From Taudactylus pleione (taxonomy: Eukaryota; Chordata; Amphibia; Anura; Myobatrachidae): a stretch of 64,000 nt of DNA. Location of the stretch: contig JAUIMM010000124.1 in assembly GCA_031769625.1 (NCBI GenBank), forward strand, positions 4,354,501 to 4,418,500, given 5' to 3'. The notes beneath the pieces are model-generated. The model made no database searches, was not told the origin of the DNA, and was given only the letters and a program-made list of their open reading frames with translations. Of this stretch, positions 33,971-45,696 are shown piece after piece. Numbering within the stretch: position 1 is the stretch's first letter; each line of letters opens with the position of its first letter. A program made the translations under genes and the position numbers.

Positions 33971-36900
33971 ATTAGGCCACAGCTGTGCTTACACAAGTAT
34001 GTTACTTAGGTTTTATAAAAAAACAAAATTAAGCAGCCATTTTCCAGACTAAAATATCCCATTAATAAGACATTTATACTATTTGGCAGATTGTTAGTCA
34101 AGGTGTTTACCGCACGGGTAAGGCTCCAAATTTAATGCCCAAAATGATTCAATTATGTGGTAAATCCGTGGCTAAACCCATAGATTTCACACTAAATGCC
34201 TGGAATCTATGGGTTACCACGTATGCATTAAATCTTAGAAGGTGCATTTAACGCAGCTCCTGAGACTGCAAGGAAAAATATATACGTTAAGTGCACTCTC
34301 TGGGGCTAAACTGATGCGGTAGCAATTCTTAAATTGAACAGCTTAGGGCTAAGTTTTAGCTGTGTCGTAAATAGCACGTCTATTCGAATCTGTCCACAGC
34401 AGCTTTTACGTGGTCATTCAACACATATTAAACAAAATTAATGGTGGAGTTCAATTACTGGTGATGTGCTGCCAATCATCTCTGTGATGCTCAGATGCAC
34501 ACTATAAGCCAATTACAGTAGCTCAGACATTGCCTTGTATGCCACGGAGGTGCGCAGGAAAACTTGTAAATCTTGTAATGTAGGTGGATACGATTTGTTG
34601 TTACGGGATGGAAAATATTGCCCATTACACTGAACTGAATTCCCCCAAAAAGAATCTGTGAAAAAGTATACCTTACTGATTCCACATCAATAGAAAGGTG
34701 GTTAATTGAGCCACATATAGTTAAAGCACTTTTTATTAATTAAATGAGGAATCGCCATCACCTCTATAAAAAAGCAGTACCTTTTGCAGTTTGGTCCAGA
34801 GCATTCTGGTTTGTCTCAATGCTATTCCAATTAGAAAATACACCTACAGCAATGTCAGATAAGGAATTTGTCCTCATCTGTCTGGAAATGGTTTTAAAGC
34901 CTCAAATACAGTTATTAATCTTCCGTCGAATGTGTTCGCCTTAAAATTAGACTGTCTGATACAAAGAGAAATCGCAACAAACCATAGATAGAGAAATACC
35001 AACAAGTTTACCAAAATAAATGAATCACAGAAATGTTTAGGTCTACAAAGCTGTATATGAACACAAACATAAAGTTATGACCCGAATTGTATTGTGTAGC
35101 ATGACAGATCCACCACTGAACGTCAATGTTTTGGAATGGACTCCATCCCATTGATGTACTCTGACTGTCCCTTAAGAAAGATGTACATATCTGAAAGCCC
35201 TCAAGTCAATGAACTAAGGCACTGTTGTAAGGAGGAGTGTGACAAAATTCATTTGGTGTAAGAAAAACAGACAAAAAAAAAAAAGCAAAACGTTTGTTCT
35301 GCCAGCTACTGAATATTCACTTCTTCACACTTCTCTACTTCATGTTGGTTTATTTTACGTTGAATACAACAGGCATGATTCAGAGTTGAATGTAAAGTGC
35401 AATGTTACACACTATGCATGCTCACAAGGCTGAATGAAGTGTACTTACCTCTGCAATTTGTGGAGGATATTGAGTCGGATGAAAATCAGTTTACTTCATT
35501 TGCATCGACATGGGTGTAACTAGGTGGCAATAGAGTGTTTGCTCTTAACATAAGTTTGTGTGTAGACTGAATCAGAGTCTGTTTAGAAGTAAAAGATCTG
35601 GGGCAAGATGCATCAAGGGTAAACATGTGGTCAAACCCCGAAAATGTGAATTTGACCACATTTTTAATATGCACCAAGCCCCGGAATGCAGTGCACTCCA
35701 GGACTTGGCTGCGGTGGTTAACGCCATCTTCCTGATTGCATTACCCATAGTAGCCTATGGGCTTCTCTCCGCCGAGTGCTGATAGAGGGATCCCTCCAAG
35801 CACCCCCTCGTGGCAGCATGCGCAGAAGGATGCCGGAGGGGCTTCTGGAACCGCAATGACCCACTCCTACTGACAGAGCGGTCGTTTGCGAGGATCATCA
35901 TGCATCCCATCCCACCCCTGGCTATTTCAGAATGATCTCTTGCACATCAGTTTAGGGCAGGTATAAGTCTGTGCTTACATTTATCATGGCTGGATGTATA
36001 GGGGCAGTGCAGCCACATCAGTACGACTGAATGAGAATACAGGCGTAAATCCACAGCTATTCTCAAACACGCAGAAGCAGCCACTATCCATGCAATGCTG
36101 AATCAGAGCCAGTGTATTATATTTAATGGATTTGCCACATGATAACATATTTAGGCTTGGTCAGAAGTAGATGGTTATGTTCCAAAATGTACACTAAAAT
36201 GCCTACCAAACAATGGCAATATATGAAAAAATAGGGATAAAAGAATAGATGGATAGAAGATATAAATGCATCTGTTTAAACATGGGGAAGTTGCCTGAGG
36301 ATAAGGATAAATGAGCAAATGCCAAGATCCATTATAAACAGACAAGGAAAATGGAGTGGGGGCAAAACAGGGTTATAAACCGCAGCAGAATCACATATAG
36401 GACATCCCCAACATTAGTACTTTTGGTTCATGCCACACCCATTCCCACGTATGCACAGCAGTCCATAACATTAAGAGGGAGATGTACGAAGAGGCAATAA
36501 GTGTCAAATGCACTATAACCAGCTCTATTTGATAATTACATTGAACATCCACATGTATGAAAGCAAATAAAGAAAATGACTTCTCTATGGTATGTGCAAA
36601 CATCTAACAATTTTGCTGGTGCCATACTGTTATGGTGACAAATTGTGCAAATGTTATTAAAAACAATAAATGTACTTGTGGCTTTTTTCTTCTATATTGG
36701 CAGGATTACCAGCAGAAATCGTGCAGCGGCAGCATGCCTGGTGGACTGTTTGCGCGATCTTACGCATGTTCATTGGGGCTAGCCAGAAGGCAAGACGCAC
36801 TAGGGCTGATTCGCTGCAGGATGTGAAAGGATTGGAGGGGGGATACATCTCAGCGCTATTGCTTGTTACTACATCTTGGCGATTTTGCTTCCTGCTTCAT

Positions 36901-37070
36901 AGGAAGAGCTATTATGCCGATATAATACATTTCCGCCTAAATTCCTGGCTGCGTAAGAAACAAACTTTCTGGCAATGCACAATTCTAACAGAGCATCTCT
37001 AAAATCAAGACCTTTCAAAACTAATTGCAAGGTTTGAAATTGTTTTCCGACCATAGAAAACACACCTAGG
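33971..37070. other. 3.1 kb of intron without a clear feature
   Basis: Several parts look like worn repeats (for example 34090-34440 and 35590-35930, the latter more GC-rich), but no matching ends or coding blocks were found. Short frames here show no family motif. Confidence 0.35.
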
Positions 37071-37449
37071 CCCCCATTTATCAACAAAGGCAAATACCAG
37101 CGGATTTTTTGTTTAGAAACACTGATACAAACGAAAAATCCACTGGTATTTACCAATACTTACCCCCCCCGGCGAGGTCCCGCTAAGTCTTCCAGCGATG
37201 TAATGTGCATGAGCATGGCACTGGTACCCGGCAATGCCTGGAAGGATTCGCTGAACCCGGAAAGGCAGTGCCAGTCCTCAATTGTAGTTAAAGGGAACCG
37301 CAGCGCTCTCGTCATCTAAAAATGTCGAAAACAATGTTGTAACAGACAGCTGTAATCTTAGATTACCACTATTTGTTAAATATAGAAACGAGGACATAAC
37401 TACTTTAGCGAGCACTTAAGGGGTTATGCTTCGTTGATAAACGGGGGCC
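37071..37449. mobile_element. MITE with GGCCCCCRTTTATCAAC ends
   Basis: ggcccccatttatcaac at the left is matched by gttgataaacgggggcc at the right. Inside the left end is a second hairpin (accagcggattttt / aaaaatccactggt). Confidence 0.75.
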
Positions 37450-37512
37450 CGAGTTCCAACACTTGCTTTGCATTTACTTTTCTTAATCTTGCTCTATTTA
37501 TTACTATTCTTA

Positions 37513-37833
37513 GGGGGCGATTTAATTGTTTGCACCCGCGGCTCTTACAGATGAGCACCCAACGGAGCAACGCAATTGTTGCTCAGATTGTGCGTGAATG
37601 CTGCAAGCGCATAATTTCTGCTTGCACCCTTCTGAGGTGGCGAGCAGAAATAGTAGAAAGGACCTGGCTTTCGGCGCGCTAACCAGGACTTTAGACTGGT
37701 TTTATCAGTTAAATGGGGATAAACCCAGTCTATTTGGGCACGACAAGGCATGGGATCTAAAAAAAATAGTTCAATATTGCCTCGCCCACTAGAGATGGGA
37801 AATTGGGTGCGATAAAACAATTGAATCGCCTCC
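37513..37833. mobile_element. Harbinger-like MITE with TTA duplication
   Basis: Ends GGGGGCGATTTAATTGTTT and AACAATTGAATCGCCTCC, flanked by TTA on both sides (37510-37512, 37834-37836). A 3-bp TWA target is typical of PIF/Harbinger. Confidence 0.82.
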
Positions 37834-37867
37834 TTAGAAGACTTTAATCTAATGCATTAGACACTAA

Positions 37868-38201
37868 GGGCGGAATTCAATTCTTTATAGCCGCTATCGC
37901 GCCCGACGGAGCTATTCAATTCTTGCTCCTGTCGGGCACGATGAGCTGCCAGCGCTACATTTCAGCTCTCAGCCCCTGGGGGATGAGCTGAAATGTGCGA
38001 AAAGTGACATGTTTGGGCGCCCAAACATCACTTTTCGCGATCGCGCCCAGCACTTTGGTCGGGTTTAGCTGCTTTACGCGGCTAATCCTGACCTCTATGG
38101 GCGCGATCAGCGCGAACATCTTGGACAATTGTTTAGTGGCCCGCGATCTCCTGTCACTTTAGACGGGAGATGTGGGCCGCGAATACAACTGAATTCCGCC
38201 C
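37868..38201. mobile_element. Harbinger-like MITE with TAA duplication
   Basis: Ends GGGCGGAATTCAATTC and CTGAATTCCGCCC, flanked by TAA on both sides (37865-37867, 38202-38204). 334 bp, GC-rich, with internal palindromes such as gggcgcccaaaca. Confidence 0.85.
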
Positions 38202-38204
38202 TAA

Positions 38205-38555
38205 GGGGGTGATTCATTTCAGCAGGGGGGTGCAGCTGATCACGTCTGACAGGAACAATGATTGAATAGCTCAGTCGGGTGCGCCAGGGGGGCTGAAACA
38301 ATTGAATTCCGCCCTGAGGGTGCAAGAAGAAATCGGACTAAAGTGTTTTCCGTGTTAGCTTGGCACCAACAGCCTCGCGGCCCGCACTTTAGTCGGAGAA
38401 TGCCAGTTCTCACGATTAAACACCCAGGTTAAGTCATGAGAACAGGCATTCTCCGACTTAACTGCTTCCTGTTGGGAGTAAACATTGCAGTGAATTGAAT
38501 AGCTATGGAAGCTCCCTGCTGGCACTATTCAATTCCGCTGATTTGAGTCGCCTTC
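38205..38555. mobile_element. Harbinger-like MITE abutting the previous one
   Basis: It starts GGGGGTGATTCATTTC right after the TAA that closes the previous element and ends GAGTCGCCTTC followed by TAA (38556-38558). Around 38300-38325 there is a stray end, ttgaattccgccc, of another family member, so an older nested copy may be inside. Confidence 0.75.
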
Positions 38556-38693
38556 TAATGTAGGCAAGTCCATATTTTTTTTTTAAAAAGATATTGGGAG
38601 CACTTGTCATTACATATTATTTGACCAATAAAAATTTATTTTAAATTTCAGACATAACAGAATTTTTTTTTTTACAATTAGGAAGCATTAGGC

Positions 38694-38849
38694 CAGGGGT
38701 CTTCAAACTTGGCCCTCCAGCTGCTGTGGATCTACACATCCCAGCATGCACTGCCATAGTTTTAGCATGATGTTATATCAAAAAGGTGGCAGTGCATGCT
38801 GGGATCTGTAGTTCCACAGCAGCTGGGGGGCCAAGGTTGAAGACCCCTG
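38694..38849. mobile_element. Hairpin hAT MITE, second copy, 8-bp target duplication
   Basis: Same family as 26202-26358. CATTAGGC flanks both sides (38686-38693 and 38850-38857). The halves pair over about 65 bases with few mismatches and a loop of atgatgttatat. Confidence 0.9.
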
Positions 38850-38857
38850 CATTAGGC

Positions 38858-39165
38858 TGTTTACAATGGAGAATACTCCAGTAACCCCCATGCAATTACT
38901 TGAAATTAACAAATATAGCAGGCAGCGTCCAAAATAGGCTGTTCACAATAGCTGTCATGGGATCATTGCATCTAATGTAAAACGTCCATATCAGTTTCAA
39001 CAAATTTACTAGCATATATATATTATATATTTTTTTGTAAGATGTGTAGAAATAGCCTCAATTCATTTCAAGATATAGCAATCTTATTTAGCTTCTCAAA
39101 AGTAAAAACTGTAATAAAGTTAGTTAGAACACTTAATTGTTCATAAAACACAGAATTGACACTGA
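38858..39165. other. Intronic A/T-rich stretch, no feature
   Basis: About 300 bases between two MITEs. No gene or repeat recognised. Confidence 0.35.
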
Positions 39166-39894
39166 GGGGGGTATTAAATTAGCCGCTATAACGATAAGTT
39201 TTCACCAGCAAAAACTTTTCGGACCTGTCGCATTATACCACGTATGGGCGCTCCTGTTTATCGTGCAATCCAATTACAAAACCAGCGATAACACATTCGC
39301 ACGATAATTCTTGCAGGGATTACAGGTGAAAATGAGGAAATCAGCCGGTACCCCCAAAAAAGGTAACTAATATTGGGTAGCAGTATAGAAGTTTTTTTTA
39401 TTGGCCATCAAAGGGTTTTGAGTTCTTAAATAGTGTCAAATGGCTGTTATATGCAAAGGTAACGCTCTAGTTAAATTAGGGGTACATAAAATGGGGCTAA
39501 GTATATTTTTTAGTAATTTATGACACTTTAAAAAATGTTAAAGACACCTGCTGCATCCATACAGCCCCCCAAAATACCTAACCCACTACTTTGAAATCAA
39601 TTTTACTGCACGTTTTACTTTCACCCCAAAAAGAACAACATTATTGGCCCAAATAAGCGAATTAAAAAACCCAGGGGTTCTGCACCAAGTCCCGACATTT
39701 TAGACCAAAAATGGGTATTTTTGCACAACTTTTCACCTACTCCGAGATGGTGAAAACTAATTTGCGATAATTGCTATGGAAGACTTCGGACCGCAGCTAA
39801 TTGGATAGCACGATAACCATTTTTGGAGAAAAGTTTTCACAAGTGAAAACTTTTGGCTGAAAAACAGGATATCGCGGCTAATTGGATACCCCCC
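39166..39894. mobile_element. Large MITE, 729 bp
   Basis: Ends GGGGGGTATTAAATTAGCCG and CGGCTAATTGGATACCCCCC are inverted repeats, with a second inner pair (ataagttttcaccag / aagtgaaaactt). Flanks are TGA and TAA, near the TWA pattern. The interior has no transposase. Confidence 0.8.
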
Positions 39895-40607
39895 TAAATG
39901 ATTAGAACATAACCCTTAAGCCACTTTCAGCTTTGGAATAAGCCTTTCCACACCACTCTCTGTACCATGTGCACTTCATCCACCTACTACAGCTGTTGTT
40001 TCTAATTACAGAGCAAAAGTACCAAAAACACACTTGTAGAAATTCCCTAGTCTGCAGCTGCTGACTTAACACACACACATACACAGCTGCTGTGTAAGAA
40101 TAGAATTGCACATGGCAGACAGAACCCTCAGGAGGATGTATATAACTTCCCCAATCCATTAATAAACAGTTATTGAAAATTTAAACCAGGAAAAAAATAA
40201 AATAAAAGGGCCTTGTTTATACAGTATAAAGTAACCATGAAGTTGGGTGTGCTCCCAATGGAGGTGGCCTGCTTTAGTATGCCAACAGATTTACTTGAAC
40301 GCAATAAAATATTTAAACAAATCTACATAGAAACATTTAAATTATACACCATTTGCTTCAATGTTCAAAAGTAGAAGAAATGAAGGGAGTGGGATATTAA
40401 AATAAAGAGTAGGATATAGAAATTAGGAAATAGAATAACTGATATGGGCAAGTCATTATGAAAATCTGTACTTTACAAACCTTTAGGGAAAATACATTAT
40501 TGTACGAAAAAGATGCTTCCTGCCTTACTACTAGAAAGGTCCATCCACTCTAAACCTAGATGCAATAGGAAACGTTTGGCATACTAAAAAACATTACATT
40601 TATGAAG
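39895..40607. other. Intronic stretch, no feature
   Basis: About 700 bases without recognised genes or repeats. Confidence 0.35.
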
Positions 40608-40880
40608 GGGATGTAGTTATGATGCCGCCGATCTCAATACTGATGGGAATCCTGACATGTGTCGAAATAGCGACGCCTATCATAATCCAGACGCCGGAAC
40701 ACCAAAGGATGCCAGCCTGAACGAGGCAAGTCCGGGTCAGCCGGAGGTTAGGCTTAAAAAAAAAAAAAGGAAGGGGAGGAGAGAGTTGGGCGGAGGGGGC
40801 AAGTATACCAACCAGCAGGATTCCGCTGTCGGTATTCCGACAGCAGGCATCAGACAGCCGGCATAACATACCCATTCCTT
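40608..40880. repeat. Unclassified repeat with ccggcattccgacag-type words
   Basis: The left part has gatgggaatcctgacatg and the right part ccgctgtcggtattccgacagc and agacagccggcataac, with an A-rich core at 40755-40768. Similar words (gtcgggatcttcactgccgg) occur at 52702-52740, suggesting a shared family. Confidence 0.45.
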
Positions 40881-41035
40881 TACAATGGGAGTGCAAAGAG
40901 TTTCTGGATGTGCACTGTATAGACACAATCTGACTTGTCTGGTTGTGAGCTGTAATCTCTGACTAAAGTTCTTGTGAAATTTCAGGGCACAGAACAGTGT
41001 ATATGCAGCACTGCACACCGAATAAGTCAGCTTGT

Positions 41036-42440
41036 TTATTTCCTTCAAGGAACTCATTAAGGACTACAATAGAGGCACCTTGACAGCCATGATCTTCTAC
41101 GACTACAAGAGTGGTCTGCGACAGCAGGAGAGTTTTGACAGACTGCGAGCTGCTTTGAGGAGGAGCACCGTCCCAAACCACTGTGTATGAGTGGTTTGCA
41201 AAATTTTGGCGCAGAAAACGGCCCCTGGAAGACGGGGAGAACTGCAGCTGAGCTGTGTCCGCCATCACCGATGGCAACTTTGGTCATGCAAGCCATAGCT
41301 AAGATGGACGCCAAGGTGACCATGGCCCAGTTAGAGAAGGAGATAAAACATCTCACCTGGATCCATCCACTCAATACACCACGAAAAGCTTGGCCTGAGC
41401 AAGGTTTCTGTCTGCTGGATGCCCCATCAGCCAACTCGACAGCAGGAGGCGGCTCGGGTGACTAGGAACCGCAACATGCTGGCAAGGTTTGATGTCGCTC
41501 AAACTGTCTGGGAGATCATCAGTGACTATGAATCCTGGATGTACAGTTTCAACCCAGAGTTCAAACAACAGTCTGTTCAGTGTACCATCACCTCAGTTGG
41601 TGGCGCGCCATCATAAAAGTTCCCACGTGAGTGGAGCGTGGCCATGACTGGTCATGTAGCTACCATACCAGGGCCTATCCATTAACAGATAAACTGAATT
41701 CAATGTATCTGCTATGGATAGGCCCTGAACGATGACTGATGCGCACTCCCGCGGCCGATAAATTTAATCTTTCATCTCTCCAACATGTTGGTCAATTAAC
41801 GCATATCGCTGCCAGATATTAGACATATCTGGCAGTTTATATGCGGTAAACGACGAAAGATATTAGCAGCAGCTACAGGGCCCTGCAGAGAAAAAAAATC
41901 CACTCCCTGAATGATGTCATGCGATATCGTTCATTGTTCGGCAAAATCTGTCATGTACATGACAGATATCGCTCAGCACAGCCACCAGAATTTTCAAGGG
42001 ATATCTTTTGTCTTTCATCGCTGAGAAAAACCTGCTAACGGATAGGCCCCTTACCACTCGTGCAGCAGCGCACCATCACTGGGAACTGCTACGCCAACCA
42101 ATGCCTGCCGCAAGTGCATTTCCAGGCGCTATCCAAGAGCTCACAGCTGTAGTGCCCTTCTCCACCACAACAATGCACCTGCCCACAAGTCCAGGAAAGT
42201 GGTGGATTTTCTGGCCCATATAATGCATCCAGGAGCTTAGTCATCTGCCGTAAATTGCAGACCTGGCTACCAGAGATTTCTTCGCGTTTCCAAAAATCAA
42301 GCGCCAGATACATGGGAATTGTTTTGAGTCACCAGAAGTTGCAGTGGAGACCTGATCCAGCATGTAGAAGACATATCTGCTTCGAACTGGTCTAGCTGCT
42401 TCTCAAAGTGGTTTGAGCGCATGCAACTTTGCATAAACTC
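41036..42440 (+). pseudogene. Mariner transposase, decayed and interrupted by a MITE
   Basis: Plus-strand blocks in order: DYNRGTLTAMIFYDYKSGL and QQESFDRLRAAL (helix-turn-helix part, 41060-41160), EWFAKFWRRKRPLEDGE (about 41190-41245), a region with CRNMLARFD (about 41471-41490), and YESWMYSFNPEFKQQS (41523-41575), matching the GDESW box with the catalytic aspartate. After the MITE come NNAPAHKS (about 42168-42192), where the usual aspartate of DNAPAH is asparagine, and a DFFAFPKIKRQ block (about 42268-42305) that keeps the third aspartate. Mariner enzymes cut and paste DNA at TA sites. Multiple stops and frameshifts are present. Confidence 0.75.
41671..42052. mobile_element. MITE inserted in the mariner gene
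   Basis: Ends gggcctatccattaacagat and aacggataggcccc form inverted repeats; a third copy of the word (atggataggccctg) lies at about 41712. ACCA occurs on both sides (ataccA and ttacca), so a short duplication is likely. Mariner coding sequence resumes right after it. Confidence 0.7.
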
Positions 42441-42698
42441 CTTTGACTAATATTTTGAAAAAAATTAATGTTTTCTTTGTTTGTAAGTATATCTTATAAG
42501 TTCTGAAAAGTTAACTTCTTAAACAAACATGGTCAAATGAGTTTATAGTCAGGCTACACAATTACCCAACCAAATAATTCTAGTAATATATACAAGATAT
42601 GGATGTCTGCATACCAAGGAACCAGCAGTCAATTACAATATCAGAAAATTCAGCTTTAAAGCCTAATATAACATGTGAAAGGAAAATATGTATACATA

Positions 42699-43113
42699 GT
42701 GTTCACTCTAGCTCCGGCGTGAGGCAGGGCGCCGGAGCTAGAGAGGGCACGTTCGTGCGCGCGCCGAAGGCGCGTGCGTGACAGAGAAGGGGGCGTGTCT
42801 ATAAGACGCATCCCCTTTTCGTCACTCTTGGGGGCGTGCCCGGCACTTACGGACACGCCGGGCAGCCCCCAAGCCCTGCAGACAGGGAGCAGAGATGCCT
42901 GGCGCATGCCCCCGGCGTCTATTCTCCAGCGGTGACCGGGTCACCGCACATTTCTTCACCCGCGGGACACTGCGACCCGCGGGTGAAGACGGCTCCCGCA
43001 GGCTGTTAGGGCAGGGCGCTTTTTGCCCTCCTTCTGGAGGGCAGGGCGCTTTTTGCCTTCCAGAAGGAGGGCAGGGCGCCGCGCCCCGCTAGAACAGCTT
43101 AGTGGGAACGCTA
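42699..43113 (-). mobile_element. GC-rich hAT-like MITE, copy B, 8-bp target duplication
   Basis: Reverse-orientation partner of 24375-24791. TATACATA flanks both sides (42691-42698 and 43114-43121). The repeated box tttttgccctcc..ggagggcagggcgc is at about 43015-43080. Stretches of identity with copy A are long, but many single differences exist. Confidence 0.87.
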
Positions 43114-43226
43114 TATACATAAATGTGAAACCACAACACTAAGTTGCATAAAATACATCTGCATCTTTAGCACAATCAAAATGTATTCAAATAATAAAAA
43201 CATACAAGATTATGACCAGACACATG

Positions 43227-43517
43227 CAGTGTTCTCCCCAGGCTGTTTTTTGCGGGTGCACCACCCGGCAAGAAACAGCCTACCACCCGGCACATTGGAA
43301 GCCTGCAAGTAGGGACAGTATCTGGGAGCTGTGTAAAAAGGACCAGATCCTACAGACTTTGCAGCTTTTTCATAATCAGATGACTGGGCCTCTAATAAAA
43401 TGAGAATATATAAAATGTTATTTCAAGTTTAAATCATTATAAAAGGTCAGGGTTTAAAACATTTTATTATTGCGAAGGCCCCCAGCTGTGTGGAAGAATT
43501 TTCTGGGGAGAACACTG
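43227..43517. mobile_element. hAT-like MITE with CAGTGTTCTCCCCAG ends
   Basis: CAGTGTTCTCCCCAG at the left is matched exactly by CTGGGGAGAACACTG at the right. The left end resembles that of the GC-rich elements (tagcgttcccactagg). Target duplication was not clear. 291 bp, non-coding. Confidence 0.75.
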
Positions 43518-43815
43518 CACTGGCATCTATTGGGACAAATCTGTGATGCAACAAAGTTTGTAGCAGCACATTAAAGTTAAGTTGTGCAAAAACGAAAGCA
43601 GATCTGATCTTCCCCTAAGCAGTATTGCCAGTGCAACATGAGTCATCAGTAAAATAAAGGATTAATAACAGGTCTGAACGCACCACAATCATACTTACTA
43701 TGAATAACACTATTGTTTTCTATGAGGACATTATGGAATAATGTAACTTGAGAACCAAACAAAATATTAAACATCTATACAAACCGAAACTAAAAAGAAT
43801 ACTAATCAATGGCAA

Positions 43816-43852
<37 letters not shown>

Positions 43853-44804
43853 TAAAAAAAGTCAGCAATTATAGTTTTATGAATGGATAATAAAATCTAC
43901 TTGTCTCACACATGGATTTGGTTAACATCTTCCCAGAAGCAGTTTTACCATTGCTGACTAAATAATCAACTATTTGCAATATCTGGTGTTTGAATTACAA
44001 TGTAAATAACTGAAAATCTTGCATACTTTTAAGAAAAATAAAGTGCGATACTGAACTGTGTTGGTTTCCTGAATAAACCTCGTCATTATGTTGAACACTG
44101 CATGGGAAAATCCTGGAAATGTATTTTTACATACATGGCGAACTGTGTATGTAATGCATTTGACTGCAGACAGCAACCAATGACCAGGATTTGTATTCCC
44201 AGCACTATGCGAGATTTCCAGCGTAAAATGAATAACTCAAAAGCAGCAACTAGCATCTGTGACCCAGCTGCCATGGTCGTATACAGCACAAATATAAACA
44301 CACAACATAAGAGTAAACGTTAGAACATAAAGTACACTAACCTGACATGTAAACATTGTCATATAATCCAAGTTAACTTTTAGTGTGTGTGTATATTATA
44401 TAAAGAAAAGGGTTACTGAACTTTAGCCCAACACAAGGACTAAGTCCTAGTATGCCTAGACTACTGTAAGCGTAGTGCCATAAATAGCCTTAATAATGGA
44501 AGCCTGTGTGTGTGACCCCTAGAAAATGCTGCATCAGCACAATAACACGCTGCTATGTAGTTGTTACGTCTCACTGTGAGGCAGAGCACACTGTAGCCAC
44601 GCTCTGCACATGGCAGCCCGTTACAGCCAGGCTCTGCACATGGCAGCCCGTTACATGCTTTCCTTTAACATGTCATCTGCACAACTTCAAGGCAAATAGA
44701 AAGCGATAAGTGAGCATATAGTAGGAGCCATGCCTCCCGCCCGCACTGTCATACTGCTCTACAAGGCAGCTGTTGCCCCGGTGCCTCCTACAGGCAAGAG
44801 AGCC
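43518..44804. other. Intronic stretch next to exon 1, no gene
   Basis: Contains an AT run at 43818-43848 and a short duplicated word gctctgcacatggcagcccg (44598 and 44631). No coding evidence. Confidence 0.4.
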
Positions 44805-44810
44805 ATATAC

Positions 44811-45696
44811 CTGATTTCGGTGCTGGGTTGCCGGCATCAAAGCCAAGGGCCCTCCCAGCGCTGGGGTCCTTCTTGAACTTGGGGTCGTAGGGCAAGTGGT
44901 TGTGCTGCATGGCCATCAGCGTGTCCCGCACCGTCTTAGGCTTGTTGATCCATTCCTCTGCCCGGCCCTTGTGGCTCTCCGCCAGCTCGGAGTAACTGTC
45001 CGCCCGGTGCTTCTCCTTGCCATCGTGCTCGCTGCTAGACACCGAGCCCGGCCGCTTGTTCCCCATATCCGCAGAGGTTGTGGCGGCGGCAGCGGCCACC
45101 AGGGAGGCGGCGGAGATCCCCAGAGGAGTACGGCCACCCATCGGGGAGCCATTCATCAGGGCGCCTAGGGAGGGGGGGACAGCGCTAGTCCTGCGGGAAT
45201 TGGGGCTCTGGCGGTTCAGCTCCGGGGGTTCGTCGGGCTTGGGGAAACCATTGGGGAGCAGGAGACCATTCACCTGACGCCCAACGCTGTAATCCGAGCC
45301 CAGGCGGGGCGGCGGCCGCTCAGACACTAGCGGGTAGCGGTCCAGGCACTGCGTCGGAGGCGGCTGCGAGGCCCGAGAGACACCCTCGGGGCCCCCCACA
45401 GTGTGCCCGATCTGCGCCATCTCCTTCACGGTGAGCTGCGGCTTGACGGAGGAGGAGGAGGTGGAGGAAGAGGAGGAGGTCGGGGGCCCCGGGGATCTGC
45501 CCTCCTGAAAACCGTGCGCCCTCTTTAGGTGTCGGGCGGTCTCAATAACAAACTCGATGCGGTCGGCGCCCTCATAGTTGACGCAACCTCGGCACACGGG
45601 CTCCGTGAAGTCCCAGATCATGGCCCAGGGCATGCGCGGCAGGTCGCACAGGTAGCAGGACTGTCTCCGGGAGGCGGCCACCGTGGCGGATGACAT
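44811..45696 (-). CDS. IRF2BP2: IRF2BP2 exon 1: N-terminal zinc finger half
   Basis: Encodes residues 1-295 and the first base of codon 296. The N-terminal IRF2BP zinc finger is at residues 10-62 ([20 protein letters not shown]), with cysteines 14, 17, 35 and 38, and is used for homo- and hetero-association of IRF2BP proteins. A serine-rich run (about 70-83) follows, then conserved [17 protein letters not shown] and [13 protein letters not shown] segments. The start at 45696 was chosen because the next residues match the family N-terminus and the -3 base is G. An in-frame ATG at 45858 with no stop between has a poor context. The donor CAG|GTATAT ends the exon. The full protein is 535 residues, somewhat shorter than the mammalian one (587 from memory), mainly through shorter low-complexity linkers. 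Confidence 0.95.

Larger units (their letters stand above)
28898..44810 (-). other. IRF2BP2: IRF2BP2 intron, 15.9 kb, filled with mobile elements
   Basis: The donor is CAG|GTATAT at 44811/44810 and the acceptor is at 28898. At least twelve MITE-like or transposon copies and two AT microsatellites lie inside, listed separately. From memory the mammalian gene is only about 6 kb in all, so this intron is greatly expanded. No further exon was recognised inside. Confidence 0.85.

Noticed and set aside
44896..45277. Plus- and minus-strand frames overlapping IRF2BP2 exon 1
   Set aside because: Shadows of the GC-rich coding frame.
28176..45696. Assignment to IRF2BPL or IRF2BP1
   Set aside because: The phase-1 intron before ARKRKPSP and the linker with [14 protein letters not shown] and [10 protein letters not shown] fit IRF2BP2; IRF2BPL is intronless with a long glutamine run, which is absent here.
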